Below, piece by piece: positions 43,832-53,520 of a stretch of DNA of 64,000 nt. The notes under the pieces are model-generated. The model saw only the letters and a list, made by a program, of their open reading frames with translations. It searched no databases and was not told the DNA's origin. How positions within the stretch are numbered: the first letter of the stretch is position 1; every line of letters begins with the position of its first letter. This stretch comes from Motiliproteus sp036961355. Lineage in GTDB: Bacteria; Pseudomonadota; Gammaproteobacteria; Pseudomonadales; Balneatricaceae. Location of the stretch: NCBI GenBank assembly GCA_036961355.1, contig JBALVL010000025.1:1-64000 (forward strand). The letters run 5' to 3'. A program made the translations under genes and the position numbers.

Positions 43832-44614
43832 TTAACTGCCATTAACTGACCAGTTGTAATCCAAAAATCCGGCTACTGATTGAACGGTTTTATCGCTGTA
43901 GCGGCTGACCCACTCAGCAACCCCGTCTTCCCCGCCAAAGTCGTCTTCAAACCAATCAAAGATTTTAGAAAGCTGTACCGACCCCTTCTCCCATCGCACC
44001 CCTTTAGCAGGATTGGCGATGAAGCGCTGTGCCTGGTCATCGAGTTGCTGATCCAACGTCTGGGCCAAATAGGGTTCAGCTAGAAGGTCCGGGCAACTAA
44101 GCGAGGCGCAGACGATAGCAAAATGAATCCGCGGCTCCGACATACTGCGCAGAATCTGATGCTCCAACTTATCAAGGCTGATTGCCGTATTATCGAGTTG
44201 CCCCGCCTCGAGTTTCCAAACCGATTGATACCATGGTGTCGCATCCTTGATACTTTTCAACGGCCAATGCTGTCGAACCAGGCTGATGGCGAGGATATTG
44301 TAGCTGTTGATATAGAACGCCAGTTGCTGATCGCGCCCCTCCAAACTCGCTACCGGAAAATTCGCTAGTTGTTGCAGTAGTTGATCAAAGCGTGGATCAC
44401 TCTTGAGCGCACTGTAGTCGAGCCAAGTCAGCGCAATACCCTGAGTACTCTCACTGGCACTGCGCTGACTGAGGTGTTGACCCAGCAACTGCTGATACAA
44501 CGTCCAATCCGGCTCAGCCGCGAGCGATAGTGAAGAGCAGCCCAGTAAAACTGGCAGAGCAACCAGACGAGCCCATTGTTGTTTCATCAAGTGATTCATC
44601 AAACGTTCCAACAT
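43832..44614 (-). CDS. DUF547-domain exported protein
   Basis: 260 aa. A signal-like segment (ARLVALPVLLGCSSLSLA, ~14-31) precedes a DUF547 domain: AFYINSYNILAISLV, LEHQILR...EPRIHFAIVCASLSCPDL and LSKIFDWFEDDFG are the family's characteristic blocks, though biochemical function is unknown. Whether LLGC is a lipobox is unclear. ATGs at 44614 and 44599 both have GGAA ahead, so the start is ambiguous. It precedes the ECF sigma gene by 148 bases on the same strand. Confidence 0.85.
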   Translation of the reverse strand: MLERLMNHLMKQQWARLVALPVLLGCSSLSLAAEPDWTLYQQLLGQHLSQRSASESTQGIALTWLDYSALKSDPRFDQLLQQLANFPVASLEGRDQQLAFYINSYNILAISLVRQHWPLKSIKDATPWYQSVWKLEAGQLDNTAISLDKLEHQILRSMSEPRIHFAIVCASLSCPDLLAEPYLAQTLDQQLDDQAQRFIANPAKGVRWEKGSVQLSKIFDWFEDDFGGEDGVAEWVSRYSDKTVQSVAGFLDYNWSVNGS

Positions 44615-44756
44615 AGCGAGAGTTTCCAGAAAGAGAACAGTGTTCCATCCCAGACGCTCATGAGCATAGGCTGTTACAAAAGCGCAACGCTACCATTCCG
44701 CAACCATCGTACGGCAGCCACGGCGTTCTGATATCGAGTATCGCGGCTAAGCTGAT

Positions 44757-45443
44757 CTATTTTATGCTTGGGGCTACAGAGTTCGAGGATGATGAATCGC
44801 ACTCGGCCGACAGCTCCTCTGGAACTTGATCAGCGACCTCTCCAACCGCCGGGTCAACAGCTTGCTCGGTCTGATGGATAGCCTGAATCTGATCGACAAC
44901 CGCAGGTACGGTACAAAATCCCTGCGCGGCAACATCCAATGCGCTGTTGAACTTACTCGACAGATTTTGGAATGCGATCAAAGCGGTCAGTTCCACAACC
45001 GCATCATCGTCATAGATCGCCTTCAGTTGCCCCATCAACTGCGGAGTCACCTCACGGTCGCTATATGTCATCGCTTCGGTATAAGCGAGCACGGTGCGCT
45101 CAACGTCATCAAAACGATCGCTATGTTGCCAGTCACTCAAGTGATCGATCTTATCTTGGCTACCGGCCCGACGAACCAAGGTGGCGGCATTAATATCAAC
45201 ACAAAAAGCACAGTGGTTGATTTGCGAGACCCGAACCGTGATCAAAGAACGCAATACAGGATTGATCGGCGACCGTTTACGATCCAGCACACCGTAAAGT
45301 GCTGCCACCGCAGCAAACAACTTGGGTACCCTGGCCCACAGCAGTCCCGGCTTAAGAACCTCACCGTAGCGCCGCTTCTGACTCCAGAAGAACGGTTTTA
45401 ACCATAACGGGTATTGTGACAATGGCTTATCTTGGACGTGCAT
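44757..45443 (-). CDS. Carboxymuconolactone decarboxylase/AhpD-like protein
   Basis: 228 aa. Alkylhydroperoxidase-like core: SLITVRVSQINHCAFCVDINAATL carries the CxxC pair and the family His. This suggests a thiol-dependent peroxidase-like role, but many family members have other functions. A C-terminal acidic, Ser-rich tail (~195-228) is extra. The frame opens at 45509; the ATG at 45443 with AGGGAA upstream fits best. It is on the same strand as DUF547 and the sigma gene. Confidence 0.85.
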   Translation of the reverse strand: MHVQDKPLSQYPLWLKPFFWSQKRRYGEVLKPGLLWARVPKLFAAVAALYGVLDRKRSPINPVLRSLITVRVSQINHCAFCVDINAATLVRRAGSQDKIDHLSDWQHSDRFDDVERTVLAYTEAMTYSDREVTPQLMGQLKAIYDDDAVVELTALIAFQNLSSKFNSALDVAAQGFCTVPAVVDQIQAIHQTEQAVDPAVGEVADQVPEELSAECDSSSSNSVAPSIK

Positions 45444-45676
45444 GGTGGAGTTCCCTGAATGCGTAAGGTGTTGTATTGGACCCTTAGCCGGATTGTTCGT
45501 TACAGCCAAGCGAGCGCATATGGTTAATTAAATGATCAATAAGATGCCCTCTCTTGCCGGAACGGTTTTCCAGCCCCCCAGCGGGCATCGATAAGGCGTA
45601 TAGATGAATCGATAAATGCATAGACTGAACTGCTAAATCAAGCCTTCAGCTTCATACTCGGGACTAAGGTAGCTAT

Positions 45677-45698
45677 AAAAAGCACGCCTGAGCGTGCT
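45677..45698 (-). terminator. Intrinsic terminator after the 137-aa unknown gene
   Basis: AGCACGC/GCGTGCT stem with a four-base loop, followed on the transcribed strand by TTTTT, 39 bases after the stop of the unknown protein gene at 45737. It separates the purF/metZ-side run from the sigma cluster. Confidence 0.85.
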
Positions 45699-45736
45699 GG
45701 AATCGGAATAACGAGTCAGGATCGAATTCTAATTAG

Positions 45737-46150
45737 TTAGGCAAAGAATTTGGCCAACTGATCACGATCAAGCAGATTACTGGGTTGGCCTTTCATGACC
45801 TTTAACAACTCCTTTTTGGCCATTCTCTCAGGCATGCCGCCCTCGGTCAGTAAACCGAAAAGACGATCGAATAACATGCGTCGTTGATCACCGGTTGCTC
45901 CAGAGCTGCGTCGATCATTGAACGTCTCGACTAAAAACGCGTTGCAACTACAGACACGTTCAACTTCAACCTGAGGAGTTTCACCAGCGACCTCCTTCAA
46001 ACCACTACCTTGCTGGGTGGTTTCAGCAATAAGTTGCTCTAAGGTGTCGTACTGCTTGTTACAACTGTCGCAATGCTTCGGGAAAGCACTGTTAGACAAC
46101 GATTGCAGGTCTGAGAAAACGTCACTCAGGGTTGAGGATGATGTCTGCAT
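45737..46150 (-). CDS. Unknown small protein with two cysteine motifs
   Basis: Not recognised. 137 aa: a CDSC motif (~27-30), then a CSC (~68-70) that could together bind a metal or form disulfides, followed by a helical basic/hydrophobic C-terminus (MLFDRLFGLLTEGGMPERMAKKELLKVM). No signal peptide is visible. The ATG at 46150 with GGAG nine bases ahead is preferred over an upstream alternative. It follows metZ and ends at a terminator, so it may be the last gene of that run. Confidence 0.6.
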   Translation of the reverse strand: MQTSSSTLSDVFSDLQSLSNSAFPKHCDSCNKQYDTLEQLIAETTQQGSGLKEVAGETPQVEVERVCSCNAFLVETFNDRRSSGATGDQRRMLFDRLFGLLTEGGMPERMAKKELLKVMKGQPSNLLDRDQLAKFFA

Positions 46151-46262
46151 TCTGACTGCTCCAATCTGCGGGTTTAGCAGACGATACCCCAATCTGACAA
46201 CCGAACCAAGGGGGGTTCGATTGTCGATTATAGGATACAGATCAATGGATAATCAGATGGGA

Positions 46263-47480
46263 TCAGAGCTCGGACAAGCCACGTTGCAGATCATTTTTTA
46301 GATCGGAAAGGGCTTCAAGACCGACCGAAATGCGGATCAAATTATCATTAATCCCAGCCTGCTGGCGTTCTTCAGGGCTGAGCCGCCCGTGAGTCGTGGT
46401 TGCAGGATGGGTAATGGTCGTTTTTACATCACCCAGATTGCCGGTGATTGAGATCATTCGGGTCCCGTCGATCACGCGCCATGCTTGCTCTTTGCCACCT
46501 TTAACCTCAAACGCCAGCACCGCGCCAAAGGCACTCTGCTGCTTAGCGGCTAACTGGTGCTGTGGATGGCTGCTCAGACCGCTGTAATAGACCCGCTCTA
46601 CCCGTGGATTTTGCTCCAGCCATGTGGCTAGTTGCAGTGCTCGTTCACTCTGCGCCATCATCCGCAATTCGAGTGTTTCCAACCCCTTGATAAAGACCCA
46701 GGCGTTGAACGGGCTAAGGCAAGTACCGCCTGTACGAACAAAACCGTACACCTCTTCCATCAGCTTATCGGAGCCGACGACCACACCACCGACACAGCGG
46801 CCCTGACCGTCGAGAAACTTGGTCGCTGAGTGGATAATAATATCCGCCCCCATCGCTAATGGGCGCTGCAATGCCGGCGTACAAAAGCAGTTATCGACCG
46901 CCAGCAACGCGTTAGCGTTATGCGCCACCTCGGCGATAGCAGCGATGTCTGCAACTTCCGCCAGCGGATTAGACGGTGTTTCTAGAAAAAACAGCTTAGT
47001 GTCAGCTTCAACCGCTTGCTGCCAGGCGGCAATATCAGAGGGGTCGACAAAGGTAGTACGAATACCGGCTTTGCTGAAGTACTTGGTAAACAGCGACACG
47101 GTTGAACCGAAGACACTGTATGAGCAGACGATATGATCGCCCTGACTCAACAAGCCAAATCCCATGCTGAGAATCGCAGCCATCCCTGACGAAGTCGCTA
47201 CCGCGCGTTCACCACCCTCCATTGCCGCGATACGCTGCTCGAAAATACGCACCGTCGGATTGGTAAAGCGTGAATAGATATTACCCGGCTCATCACCGCC
47301 AAAACGCGCAGCTGCCTGTGCCGCGCTATTGAAGACAAAGCTGGAAGTCGGAAAAATCGGCTCGCTATGCTCACCTTCACTGGTGCGGCTATGGCCGCTA
47401 CGGATCGCCAGCGTTGCTAGCTCAACATCGCGCAGATCCGAATCCATTCTGGAGGCCGGTGGAGTGGATTTACTGCTCAT
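46263..47480 (-). CDS. metZ: O-succinylhomoserine sulfhydrylase
   Basis: PLP enzyme making homocysteine directly from O-succinylhomoserine and sulfide; Cys/Met-metabolism fold. SSGMAAILSMGFGLL, LFFLETPSNPLAEVADI and SATKFLDGQGR (PLP Lys) are visible, with the C-terminal RISVGLE. At 405 aa it is close to pseudomonad MetZ. The ATG at 47480 (MSSKSTPP) is chosen over a TTG at 47486. It is 21 bases after purF. The direct sulfhydrylation route is inferred from family assignment. Confidence 0.92.
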   Translation of the reverse strand: MSSKSTPPASRMDSDLRDVELATLAIRSGHSRTSEGEHSEPIFPTSSFVFNSAAQAAARFGGDEPGNIYSRFTNPTVRIFEQRIAAMEGGERAVATSSGMAAILSMGFGLLSQGDHIVCSYSVFGSTVSLFTKYFSKAGIRTTFVDPSDIAAWQQAVEADTKLFFLETPSNPLAEVADIAAIAEVAHNANALLAVDNCFCTPALQRPLAMGADIIIHSATKFLDGQGRCVGGVVVGSDKLMEEVYGFVRTGGTCLSPFNAWVFIKGLETLELRMMAQSERALQLATWLEQNPRVERVYYSGLSSHPQHQLAAKQQSAFGAVLAFEVKGGKEQAWRVIDGTRMISITGNLGDVKTTITHPATTTHGRLSPEERQQAGINDNLIRISVGLEALSDLKNDLQRGLSEL

Positions 47481-47501
47481 TATCAAATACTCAGCTATGT
47501 C

Positions 47502-49016
47502 TTAAAGTTTGTGGTGCAGGCTGTTGGCTTCGGTGCTGCTAACCGCGTCATCGCCCAGCATCGCCGCATCATTGCGCGAGGCATCGAGTTTATCCAGATA
47601 AGCCTGATCGATATCGCCGGTGACATATTGACCGTTAAATACCGAGCAATCAAAATCGGTAACAGGGGCATTACCCCATTGGGTCGACTCGACGAGATCG
47701 GCAAGATCCTGAAACACCATCCAGTCCGCGCCAATCAACTCGCCCACTTCATCATCCGTACGACCGTGAGCGATCAACTCTTTCGGTGATGGCATGTCGA
47801 TGCCATACACGTTGGGGTAACGAACGCCAGGTGCCGCGGAAGCGAAGTAAACCTTAGCGGCACCCATGTCTCGCGCCATCTCGACAATCTGACGAGAGGT
47901 GGTGCCACGGACGATAGAATCATCGACCAGCATCACGTTCTTGCCTTTAAATTCGAGTTCGATCGGATTGAGTTTCTGGCGTACCGTTTTTTCACGTAAC
48001 TCCTGCCCCGGCATAATGAAGGTTCGACCGATATAACGGTTCTTCATAAAGCCTTCGCGGAACTTAACCCCTAACCGAACTGCCATCTCCATCGCCGCAG
48101 TACGGCTGGTATCCGGAATAGGAATCACTACATCGATGTCATGATCGGGCCGCTCACGTAGCACTTTCTCCGCCAGCAACTCGCCCTGACGCAGACGCGA
48201 CTTGTAAACCGAGATACCGTCGATGATCGAATCAGGGCGTGCCAGATAGACATACTCAAACAAACAAGGGGTAGCGACAGTTTCCTTGGAACACAGGCGC
48301 ATACTAACCTCGCCGTCCTGTGAGAAATAGATCGCCTCACCGGGATGAAGATCTCGCACTAATTTAAAGCCACTGGAGTTAAGCGCCACGCTCTCAGATG
48401 CCACCATATACTCTTTGCCATTAGGCGTATCTCGCTCACCATAGACAACAGGACGAATGCCCATCGGATCACGAAAAGCGACGATACCGTAACCGGTAAT
48501 CATCGCCACCACGGCGTAACCACCACGGCAGCGCTTATGTAACTGCTCAACCGCCGTAAAGATATCCTCGGCAGAAGGCGTCAATTTACCTTGTCGTTGT
48601 AGCTCGTGGGCAAAGACATTCAACAACACCTCGGAATCGGAATTGGTGTTGATATGACGCATATCAGTACGGAACACATCCTCAGCCAATTCAGCTGAAT
48701 TGGTCAGGTTACCGTTGTGGGCCAGCGCAATGCCGTAGGGGGAATTGACATAAAACGGTTGTGCCTCAGCTGCGCTGGCACTGCCTGCGGTAGGATATCG
48801 AACATGAGCGATACCCATATTGCCTTTGAGGTCACGCATATGGCGGGTACGAAAAACGCTGTTCGCTAAGCCGTTATCCTTACGAAGATGAAATCGACTT
48901 CCCTCACAGGTCACCATGCCAGCGGCGTCCTGGCCCCTGTGCTGTAGAACGGTCAGCGCATCAAACAGAGCCTGGTTGACGTCATTTTTGGCAACAATAC
49001 CGACTATGCCGCACAT
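47502..49016 (-). CDS. purF: Amidophosphoribosyltransferase
   Basis: Committed step of purine synthesis: PRPP plus glutamine to phosphoribosylamine. The N-terminal nucleophile Cys2 (MCGIVGIV) starts the glutaminase domain; the C-terminal phosphoribosyltransferase domain contains VMLVDDSIVRGTTS, the PRPP-binding loop. The 504-aa protein lacks an obvious propeptide, as in E. coli. It lies downstream of cvpA, the usual pairing. Confidence 0.97.
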   Translation of the reverse strand: MCGIVGIVAKNDVNQALFDALTVLQHRGQDAAGMVTCEGSRFHLRKDNGLANSVFRTRHMRDLKGNMGIAHVRYPTAGSASAAEAQPFYVNSPYGIALAHNGNLTNSAELAEDVFRTDMRHINTNSDSEVLLNVFAHELQRQGKLTPSAEDIFTAVEQLHKRCRGGYAVVAMITGYGIVAFRDPMGIRPVVYGERDTPNGKEYMVASESVALNSSGFKLVRDLHPGEAIYFSQDGEVSMRLCSKETVATPCLFEYVYLARPDSIIDGISVYKSRLRQGELLAEKVLRERPDHDIDVVIPIPDTSRTAAMEMAVRLGVKFREGFMKNRYIGRTFIMPGQELREKTVRQKLNPIELEFKGKNVMLVDDSIVRGTTSRQIVEMARDMGAAKVYFASAAPGVRYPNVYGIDMPSPKELIAHGRTDDEVGELIGADWMVFQDLADLVESTQWGNAPVTDFDCSVFNGQYVTGDIDQAYLDKLDASRNDAAMLGDDAVSSTEANSLHHKL

Positions 49017-49109
49017 TCAGAGCACCTCATTAACTTCAGTCACACACTAAAAAGCAAAGCGCACCGCGCTCTGCTACCAATTTTTCGCCATCACAGCGCT
49101 ATTATATGC

Positions 49110-49607
49110 TTATTCTGCACCGGCTTTCATAATCATCTCCGAGGTTTCAGACGCGACCTGGCGGGTCCAGTCTTCCATCATCTGAAAGTGAGGAATTAAC
49201 GTAGATTGCCCCCACCAGCGGTCATCTTTCACCGGCGTCATCGCCAGTAGCGCGACAGCGACAACCACTAAAATGCAGCCACGAGCAATACCAAAAGCCA
49301 TCCCCAACACACGGTCTGTGCTGCTCAATCCCGTCGCGCGAATCAGCATACCAATTAGATTATTGATGATTGCGCCAGTGAAAAGCACCACAACAAACAA
49401 CAATATAAACGCGGCAACAACACGAGCAGAGGGGGTATCGATATAGGACGCCAACAGCGCACTGAGCTGATCGGCAAAAAGACGGGCGACGATAAATGCC
49501 GCAATCCAGGTCACCAGCGACAAAGCTTCTTTGACGAAGCCGCGTTTGAGGCTTAATAACGCTGAAACCGCGATCAGGGAGACAATAATCCAGTCGGCCC
49601 AATTCAT
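49110..49607 (-). CDS. cvpA: Colicin V production protein family (CvpA)
   Basis: Inner-membrane protein, 165 aa with four hydrophobic segments (~5-25, 30-48, 62-85, 102-122). The N-terminal WADWIIVSLIAVSALLSLKRGFVKEALSL is typical of CvpA. Its function remains poorly defined; it is linked to purF in many genomes. The ATG at 49607 with GGGAAG six bases ahead is chosen over an upstream TTG. Confidence 0.93.
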   Translation of the reverse strand: MNWADWIIVSLIAVSALLSLKRGFVKEALSLVTWIAAFIVARLFADQLSALLASYIDTPSARVVAAFILLFVVVLFTGAIINNLIGMLIRATGLSSTDRVLGMAFGIARGCILVVVAVALLAMTPVKDDRWWGQSTLIPHFQMMEDWTRQVASETSEMIMKAGAE

Positions 49608-49747
49608 CAGCACTTCCCTTTCAAAGTCATGGCGGTAAAAAAGCTGAGCATTCTAGCAGAGCCATATCCGAGCCCCAACTCCCTATTGCGTTTAATCAAC
49701 TCAGTTTTCCGCACGTTTGATGACAATATCTCTTCGGTCAAGGTCAG

Positions 49748-50320
49748 TTAGGGGCGATAGCGTAAAATCAAGCCATCGAGTTTGTATTTTCGCTTAAGGT
49801 CTTCCTTCACCCCTTCGAGCACTGATCTTTGCAGATCCGGTCCAACAAAGACTTTACTCAGGTCACCCTTGTCGCGGATATAAGCTTTGTAGCCCTGCTT
49901 AACCAGTTTTTGCTTCAACGCGATGGCATTGTCGCGCTCTTTAAAACTGGCCAGTTGTAGCGCCCAACCGGCAGGCACACCCTGCTGGTCTAGCCTCGGT
50001 TTTTCACGACCCATCTTTGTCACTGTCTTTGACACTGCTGGTGCTGGCGACTTTACAGTCTTTGCGGTTTTCGTCACCGGCGGAGACGCTAATTGAGCCC
50101 CGTCTGAGGGACGTAATGGAGCCACATCAGTGCTGTCCTGATGAGGCTGATACTGCGGTTGATAATGAACTATTTCTTCAATCTCTGGACGTTCTGGGAT
50201 CACCGCTTGTAATTGCCCCTGGCGGACACCCTCACCGTCTAGCAGCATCGGCAGAAAGATCGCTGCGATAGCCAGCAATAGCAGAAGACCCAACATCCTC
50301 TCTTTTGTTTTCTGGCTCAT
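49748..50320 (-). CDS. dedD: SPOR-domain protein (DedD-like)
   Basis: 190 aa. Short cytoplasmic N-terminus, one membrane segment (~9-27, LGLLLLLAIAAIFLPML), a Pro/Thr/Lys-rich periplasmic linker (~28-110) and a C-terminal SPOR domain (~113-188, WALQLASFKERDNAIALKQKL, YKAYI, VFVGP) that binds denuded septal peptidoglycan. Its ATG overlaps the folC TGA by one base. Named by architecture and location. Confidence 0.9.
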   Translation of the reverse strand: MSQKTKERMLGLLLLLAIAAIFLPMLLDGEGVRQGQLQAVIPERPEIEEIVHYQPQYQPHQDSTDVAPLRPSDGAQLASPPVTKTAKTVKSPAPAVSKTVTKMGREKPRLDQQGVPAGWALQLASFKERDNAIALKQKLVKQGYKAYIRDKGDLSKVFVGPDLQRSVLEGVKEDLKRKYKLDGLILRYRP

Positions 50321-51624
50321 CAGCTGACCTCCTCAGTTTCGGCTTCAAGCCTGGCCAAGACATCGGCAACGGTAAAAAACGACCCGACAATCAAGATACG
50401 GTCGCCAGGCTGACTTTGTTGCTGTGCCGCCTGACAAGCTTGCCACGGGGCTTCAAAACTGCCGACAACGGGGGCATCATTGCTGTTCGCTAAATACAAA
50501 GACTTCAACTGCTCAGCACTGCAGCCGCGGGCAACATCAAGGTCGGAAAACAACCAACGGTCTACGGCGGGTACTAAACACGCCATCGTTGCCTGGCAAT
50601 CTTTATCCTGCAGCATCCCTAGTACACACCAAGTTTTCCCTGCGACTGCAGGCAGGCGATTAACTAAATGTGCCGCTGCATGAGGGTTATGCGCGACATC
50701 AAGAATCAGCTGCCGCTGTTCCAACTCAACGCACTGATAGCGCCCTGCCAGACGAGCCTGCTCCAAGCCCCGGCGAATGCTGGAATCGCTAACAGCAAGA
50801 GGGAGCAATTCAATGGTTTGAATGGCAGTGGAGGCATTTTCGAAAGGCAGCAGCGGTTGCGGAAGTGCCGGATAAGTGACGGGCTGTCGATCAGCACCTA
50901 GCCCTTGCCAACACCAATCATTGTCAATTGACTGGGGGCCAAAATCGGTACCCCAATGATAGAGTGGGCAACCTAGTGCTTGTATCTGAGCCGCCACGCT
51001 GGCAGGCATATCAGGCTCACCGTAGACCACCGGCCTACCCGATCGCAAGATGCCAGCCTTCTCCACACCCACTGTTTCCCGATCGTTGCCCAGCCAGTCC
51101 TGATGATCCAACGCGACAGTGGTAATCACCGCAATATCGGCATCAATAATATTGACGGCATCAAGACGACCACCGAGCCCCACTTCTAGCAGCATCACGT
51201 CGGGTTGCCAGTACCGAGAGAGCCACAAACCGGCGAGTGTGGCGTATTCAAAATAGGTCAGTGAGATAGTGGTTTGCTGGCAAGCCTGGTCGATAGCACT
51301 AAAAGCCTGGCACAGCAACGAGTCGCTGGCAGGCTGGTCATTAAGGCGTATCCGCTCATTGTAACGAAGCAGGTGCGGTGAACTGTAAGCGGCCACGCGA
51401 TAGCCTTGTGCGGCTAGCATTGCGCTGAGATACGCTTGGGTTGAGCCCTTGCCGTTGGTGCCAGACAAAGTCACGATGGGGCATTGCCAACCACCGATCA
51501 GTTGCAGCTGATCGGCGACCGTGCGAACCCGGTCTAGGCCCAGTTCGATCTCGGCAGGATGAAGAGCTTCGATTCGGCTCAACCATTGCGCTAACGTTGC
51601 AGGCTGAGCCGCAGACATGTCCAT
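50320..51624 (-). CDS. folC: Dihydrofolate synthase / folylpolyglutamate synthase
   Basis: Adds glutamate to dihydropteroate and folates. Mur-ligase-like fold: P-loop SGTNGKGSTQAYL (~48), SSPHLLRYNERI (~78), LLEVGLGGRLDAVNI (~142) and a C-terminal glutamate-ligase-type domain (LDVAHNPHAAAHLVNRL). The ATG at 51624 is chosen; GTG at 51630 and ATG at 51618 are alternatives with no clear ribosome-binding site. It follows accD with only 11 bases between. Confidence 0.94.
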   Translation of the reverse strand: MDMSAAQPATLAQWLSRIEALHPAEIELGLDRVRTVADQLQLIGGWQCPIVTLSGTNGKGSTQAYLSAMLAAQGYRVAAYSSPHLLRYNERIRLNDQPASDSLLCQAFSAIDQACQQTTISLTYFEYATLAGLWLSRYWQPDVMLLEVGLGGRLDAVNIIDADIAVITTVALDHQDWLGNDRETVGVEKAGILRSGRPVVYGEPDMPASVAAQIQALGCPLYHWGTDFGPQSIDNDWCWQGLGADRQPVTYPALPQPLLPFENASTAIQTIELLPLAVSDSSIRRGLEQARLAGRYQCVELEQRQLILDVAHNPHAAAHLVNRLPAVAGKTWCVLGMLQDKDCQATMACLVPAVDRWLFSDLDVARGCSAEQLKSLYLANSNDAPVVGSFEAPWQACQAAQQQSQPGDRILIVGSFFTVADVLARLEAETEEVS

Positions 51625-51635
51625 CACCACGTTGT

Positions 51636-52514
51636 TCAGGCAGATTCAACAACCGCCAGGGGTTGATGAGTGAGTTTACCCAGAATAGAGGCCAGCTTCT
51701 CACGCATCTCGGCACGATTGATAATCATATCGATAGCGCCATGCTCCAACAGAAATTCGCTGCGCTGAAAACCCTCTGGCAACTTCTCTCGAACCGTTTG
51801 CTCGATAACACGAGGCCCCGCGAAACCGATCAAGGCGTTGGGTTCAGCAACATTGAGATCACCCAGCATCGCCAAACTGGCCGAGACGCCACCAAAGACA
51901 GGGTCGGTCAACACCGAGATATAGGGGATACCTTCAGCCTTGAGTTTCTCCAATGCGGCACTGGTCTTGGCCATCTGCATCAGTGAGAACAGTGCTTCTT
52001 GCATCCGTGCGCCACCACTGGCCGCAAAACAGACCAAAGGAATGCGCTGTTCCAGACAGACATTGACGGCGCGAACAAAACGTTCGCCGACGACAGCACC
52101 CATCGAACCGCCCATAAAGGCGAATTCAAAAGCAACCGCGACCACATCCTGACCACCGAGCTGACCCTTCATCGCGATCAAGGCGTCTTTTTCTCCGGTC
52201 GCTTTTTGTGCAGCACTCAGGCGATCTTTGTATTTCTTAGAGTCACGAAACTTGAGCCGATCTACCGGTTCAACATCTGAACCGATCTCGATCCGTCCGT
52301 CAGCATCGAGAAACCACTCCAGCCGTTGACGGGCACCCAGACGCATATGGTGGTTACACTTGGCGCAAACGTTGAAGGTCTTATCCAGTTCAGGGCGATA
52401 CAGTACCGCCTCGCACTTGGGGCACTTCTTCCACAGGCCTTCGGGGATATCGCTCTTTTTACGAGACTCGATACGGCCGAGGGAGGGAACGATTTTTTCT
52501 AGCCAGTTACTCAT
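51636..52514 (-). CDS. accD: Acetyl-CoA carboxylase carboxyltransferase beta subunit
   Basis: Carboxyltransferase half that works with AccA to make malonyl-CoA. N-terminal zinc ribbon with CPKCEAVLYRPELDKTFNVC...CNHH (four-Cys motif, ~33-55), then the crotonase-like domain with GGSMGAVVGERF and FAASGGARMQEALFSLMQMAKT. Length 292 aa is normal. It follows trpA. Confidence 0.96.
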   Translation of the reverse strand: MSNWLEKIVPSLGRIESRKKSDIPEGLWKKCPKCEAVLYRPELDKTFNVCAKCNHHMRLGARQRLEWFLDADGRIEIGSDVEPVDRLKFRDSKKYKDRLSAAQKATGEKDALIAMKGQLGGQDVVAVAFEFAFMGGSMGAVVGERFVRAVNVCLEQRIPLVCFAASGGARMQEALFSLMQMAKTSAALEKLKAEGIPYISVLTDPVFGGVSASLAMLGDLNVAEPNALIGFAGPRVIEQTVREKLPEGFQRSEFLLEHGAIDMIINRAEMREKLASILGKLTHQPLAVVESA

Positions 52515-52654
52515 ATCAGATTTCCACTGTTTCTGCGTTCTTTCGAATCGCCGCTATTCTACGCTGAAACTTTCATCAGCCACAGCAACCCGCGCTTAAA
52601 CCACTCTGAGCAAGATTGGTAACCTTGCCCTTGAACTAATACGACCTACAACGA

Positions 52655-53461
52655 TCAGCGCTGATCCATCGCCGCACGCATCGATGCAATGATAGCGCTA
52701 ACCGCATCATTGATCTGCTCGGGCTGATGTTGCAACTCAGCGATCTTATTGACCAACACACTACCAACGATAACGCCATCAGCAACGCCAGCAACAGCGG
52801 CGGCTGTTTCACTGTCGCGAATGCCAAACCCAACGCCAACCGGCAGATCGGTCTGTTGACGAATAGCTTCCACTCTCTTGGCGACGGCATCAACATCCAG
52901 CGCACTGGATCCCGTAACCCCCTTAACAGAGACGTAGTAAACATAGCCACTACTGCTTTGGCAGATCTGCTTAACTCGCTCGGGAGTGGTAGTCGGTGCC
53001 AGCAAAAAAATAGCATCCATCTGATGCTGTTTCAGCGTCTGACAAAATTGTTGCGCCTCTTCCGGCGGCAGATCGACGGTCAACACCCCGTCGATTCCTG
53101 CAACAGATGCTTGCTGCAGAAAACTCTCGTACCCTATCGCTTCGATTGGATTGAGGTAACCCATCAAAACGACCGGGGTCAAGTCGTCGCGCTGACGGAA
53201 CTCGGCTACCATCGCCAGAACATCAACTAACCGGGTGCCGTGCTCCAGCGACCGCTCACAAGCCAGTTGAATTACAGGGCCATCGGCCATGGGATCTGAG
53301 AACGGGATGCCCAGTTCGATAATATCAGCACCCGCATCAACCAAGGCATGCATCAAACTAACGGTAACATCCGGCTGCGGATCGCCGGCAGTGATAAAAG
53401 GAATCAGCGCCTGACGCCCTTGCTGTTTCAAGCCCTCAAAGCAGGGTTGGATACGACTCAT
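52655..53461 (-). CDS. trpA: Tryptophan synthase alpha subunit
   Basis: Splits indole-3-glycerol phosphate to indole, which is channelled to TrpB. TIM barrel with ELGIPFSDPMADGPVIQ (catalytic Glu and Asp, ~47-63), VLMGYLNPIEAIGYE and the phosphate-site GVGFGIRDSETA. Length 268 aa. It is 59 bases after trpB. Confidence 0.96.
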   Translation of the reverse strand: MSRIQPCFEGLKQQGRQALIPFITAGDPQPDVTVSLMHALVDAGADIIELGIPFSDPMADGPVIQLACERSLEHGTRLVDVLAMVAEFRQRDDLTPVVLMGYLNPIEAIGYESFLQQASVAGIDGVLTVDLPPEEAQQFCQTLKQHQMDAIFLLAPTTTPERVKQICQSSSGYVYYVSVKGVTGSSALDVDAVAKRVEAIRQQTDLPVGVGFGIRDSETAAAVAGVADGVIVGSVLVNKIAELQHQPEQINDAVSAIIASMRAAMDQR

Positions 53462-53520
53462 TGGAACCTCAATCTCTACTCAATCTTTTATTGAATGACA
53501 CAGCCGATGACTATCTATGA

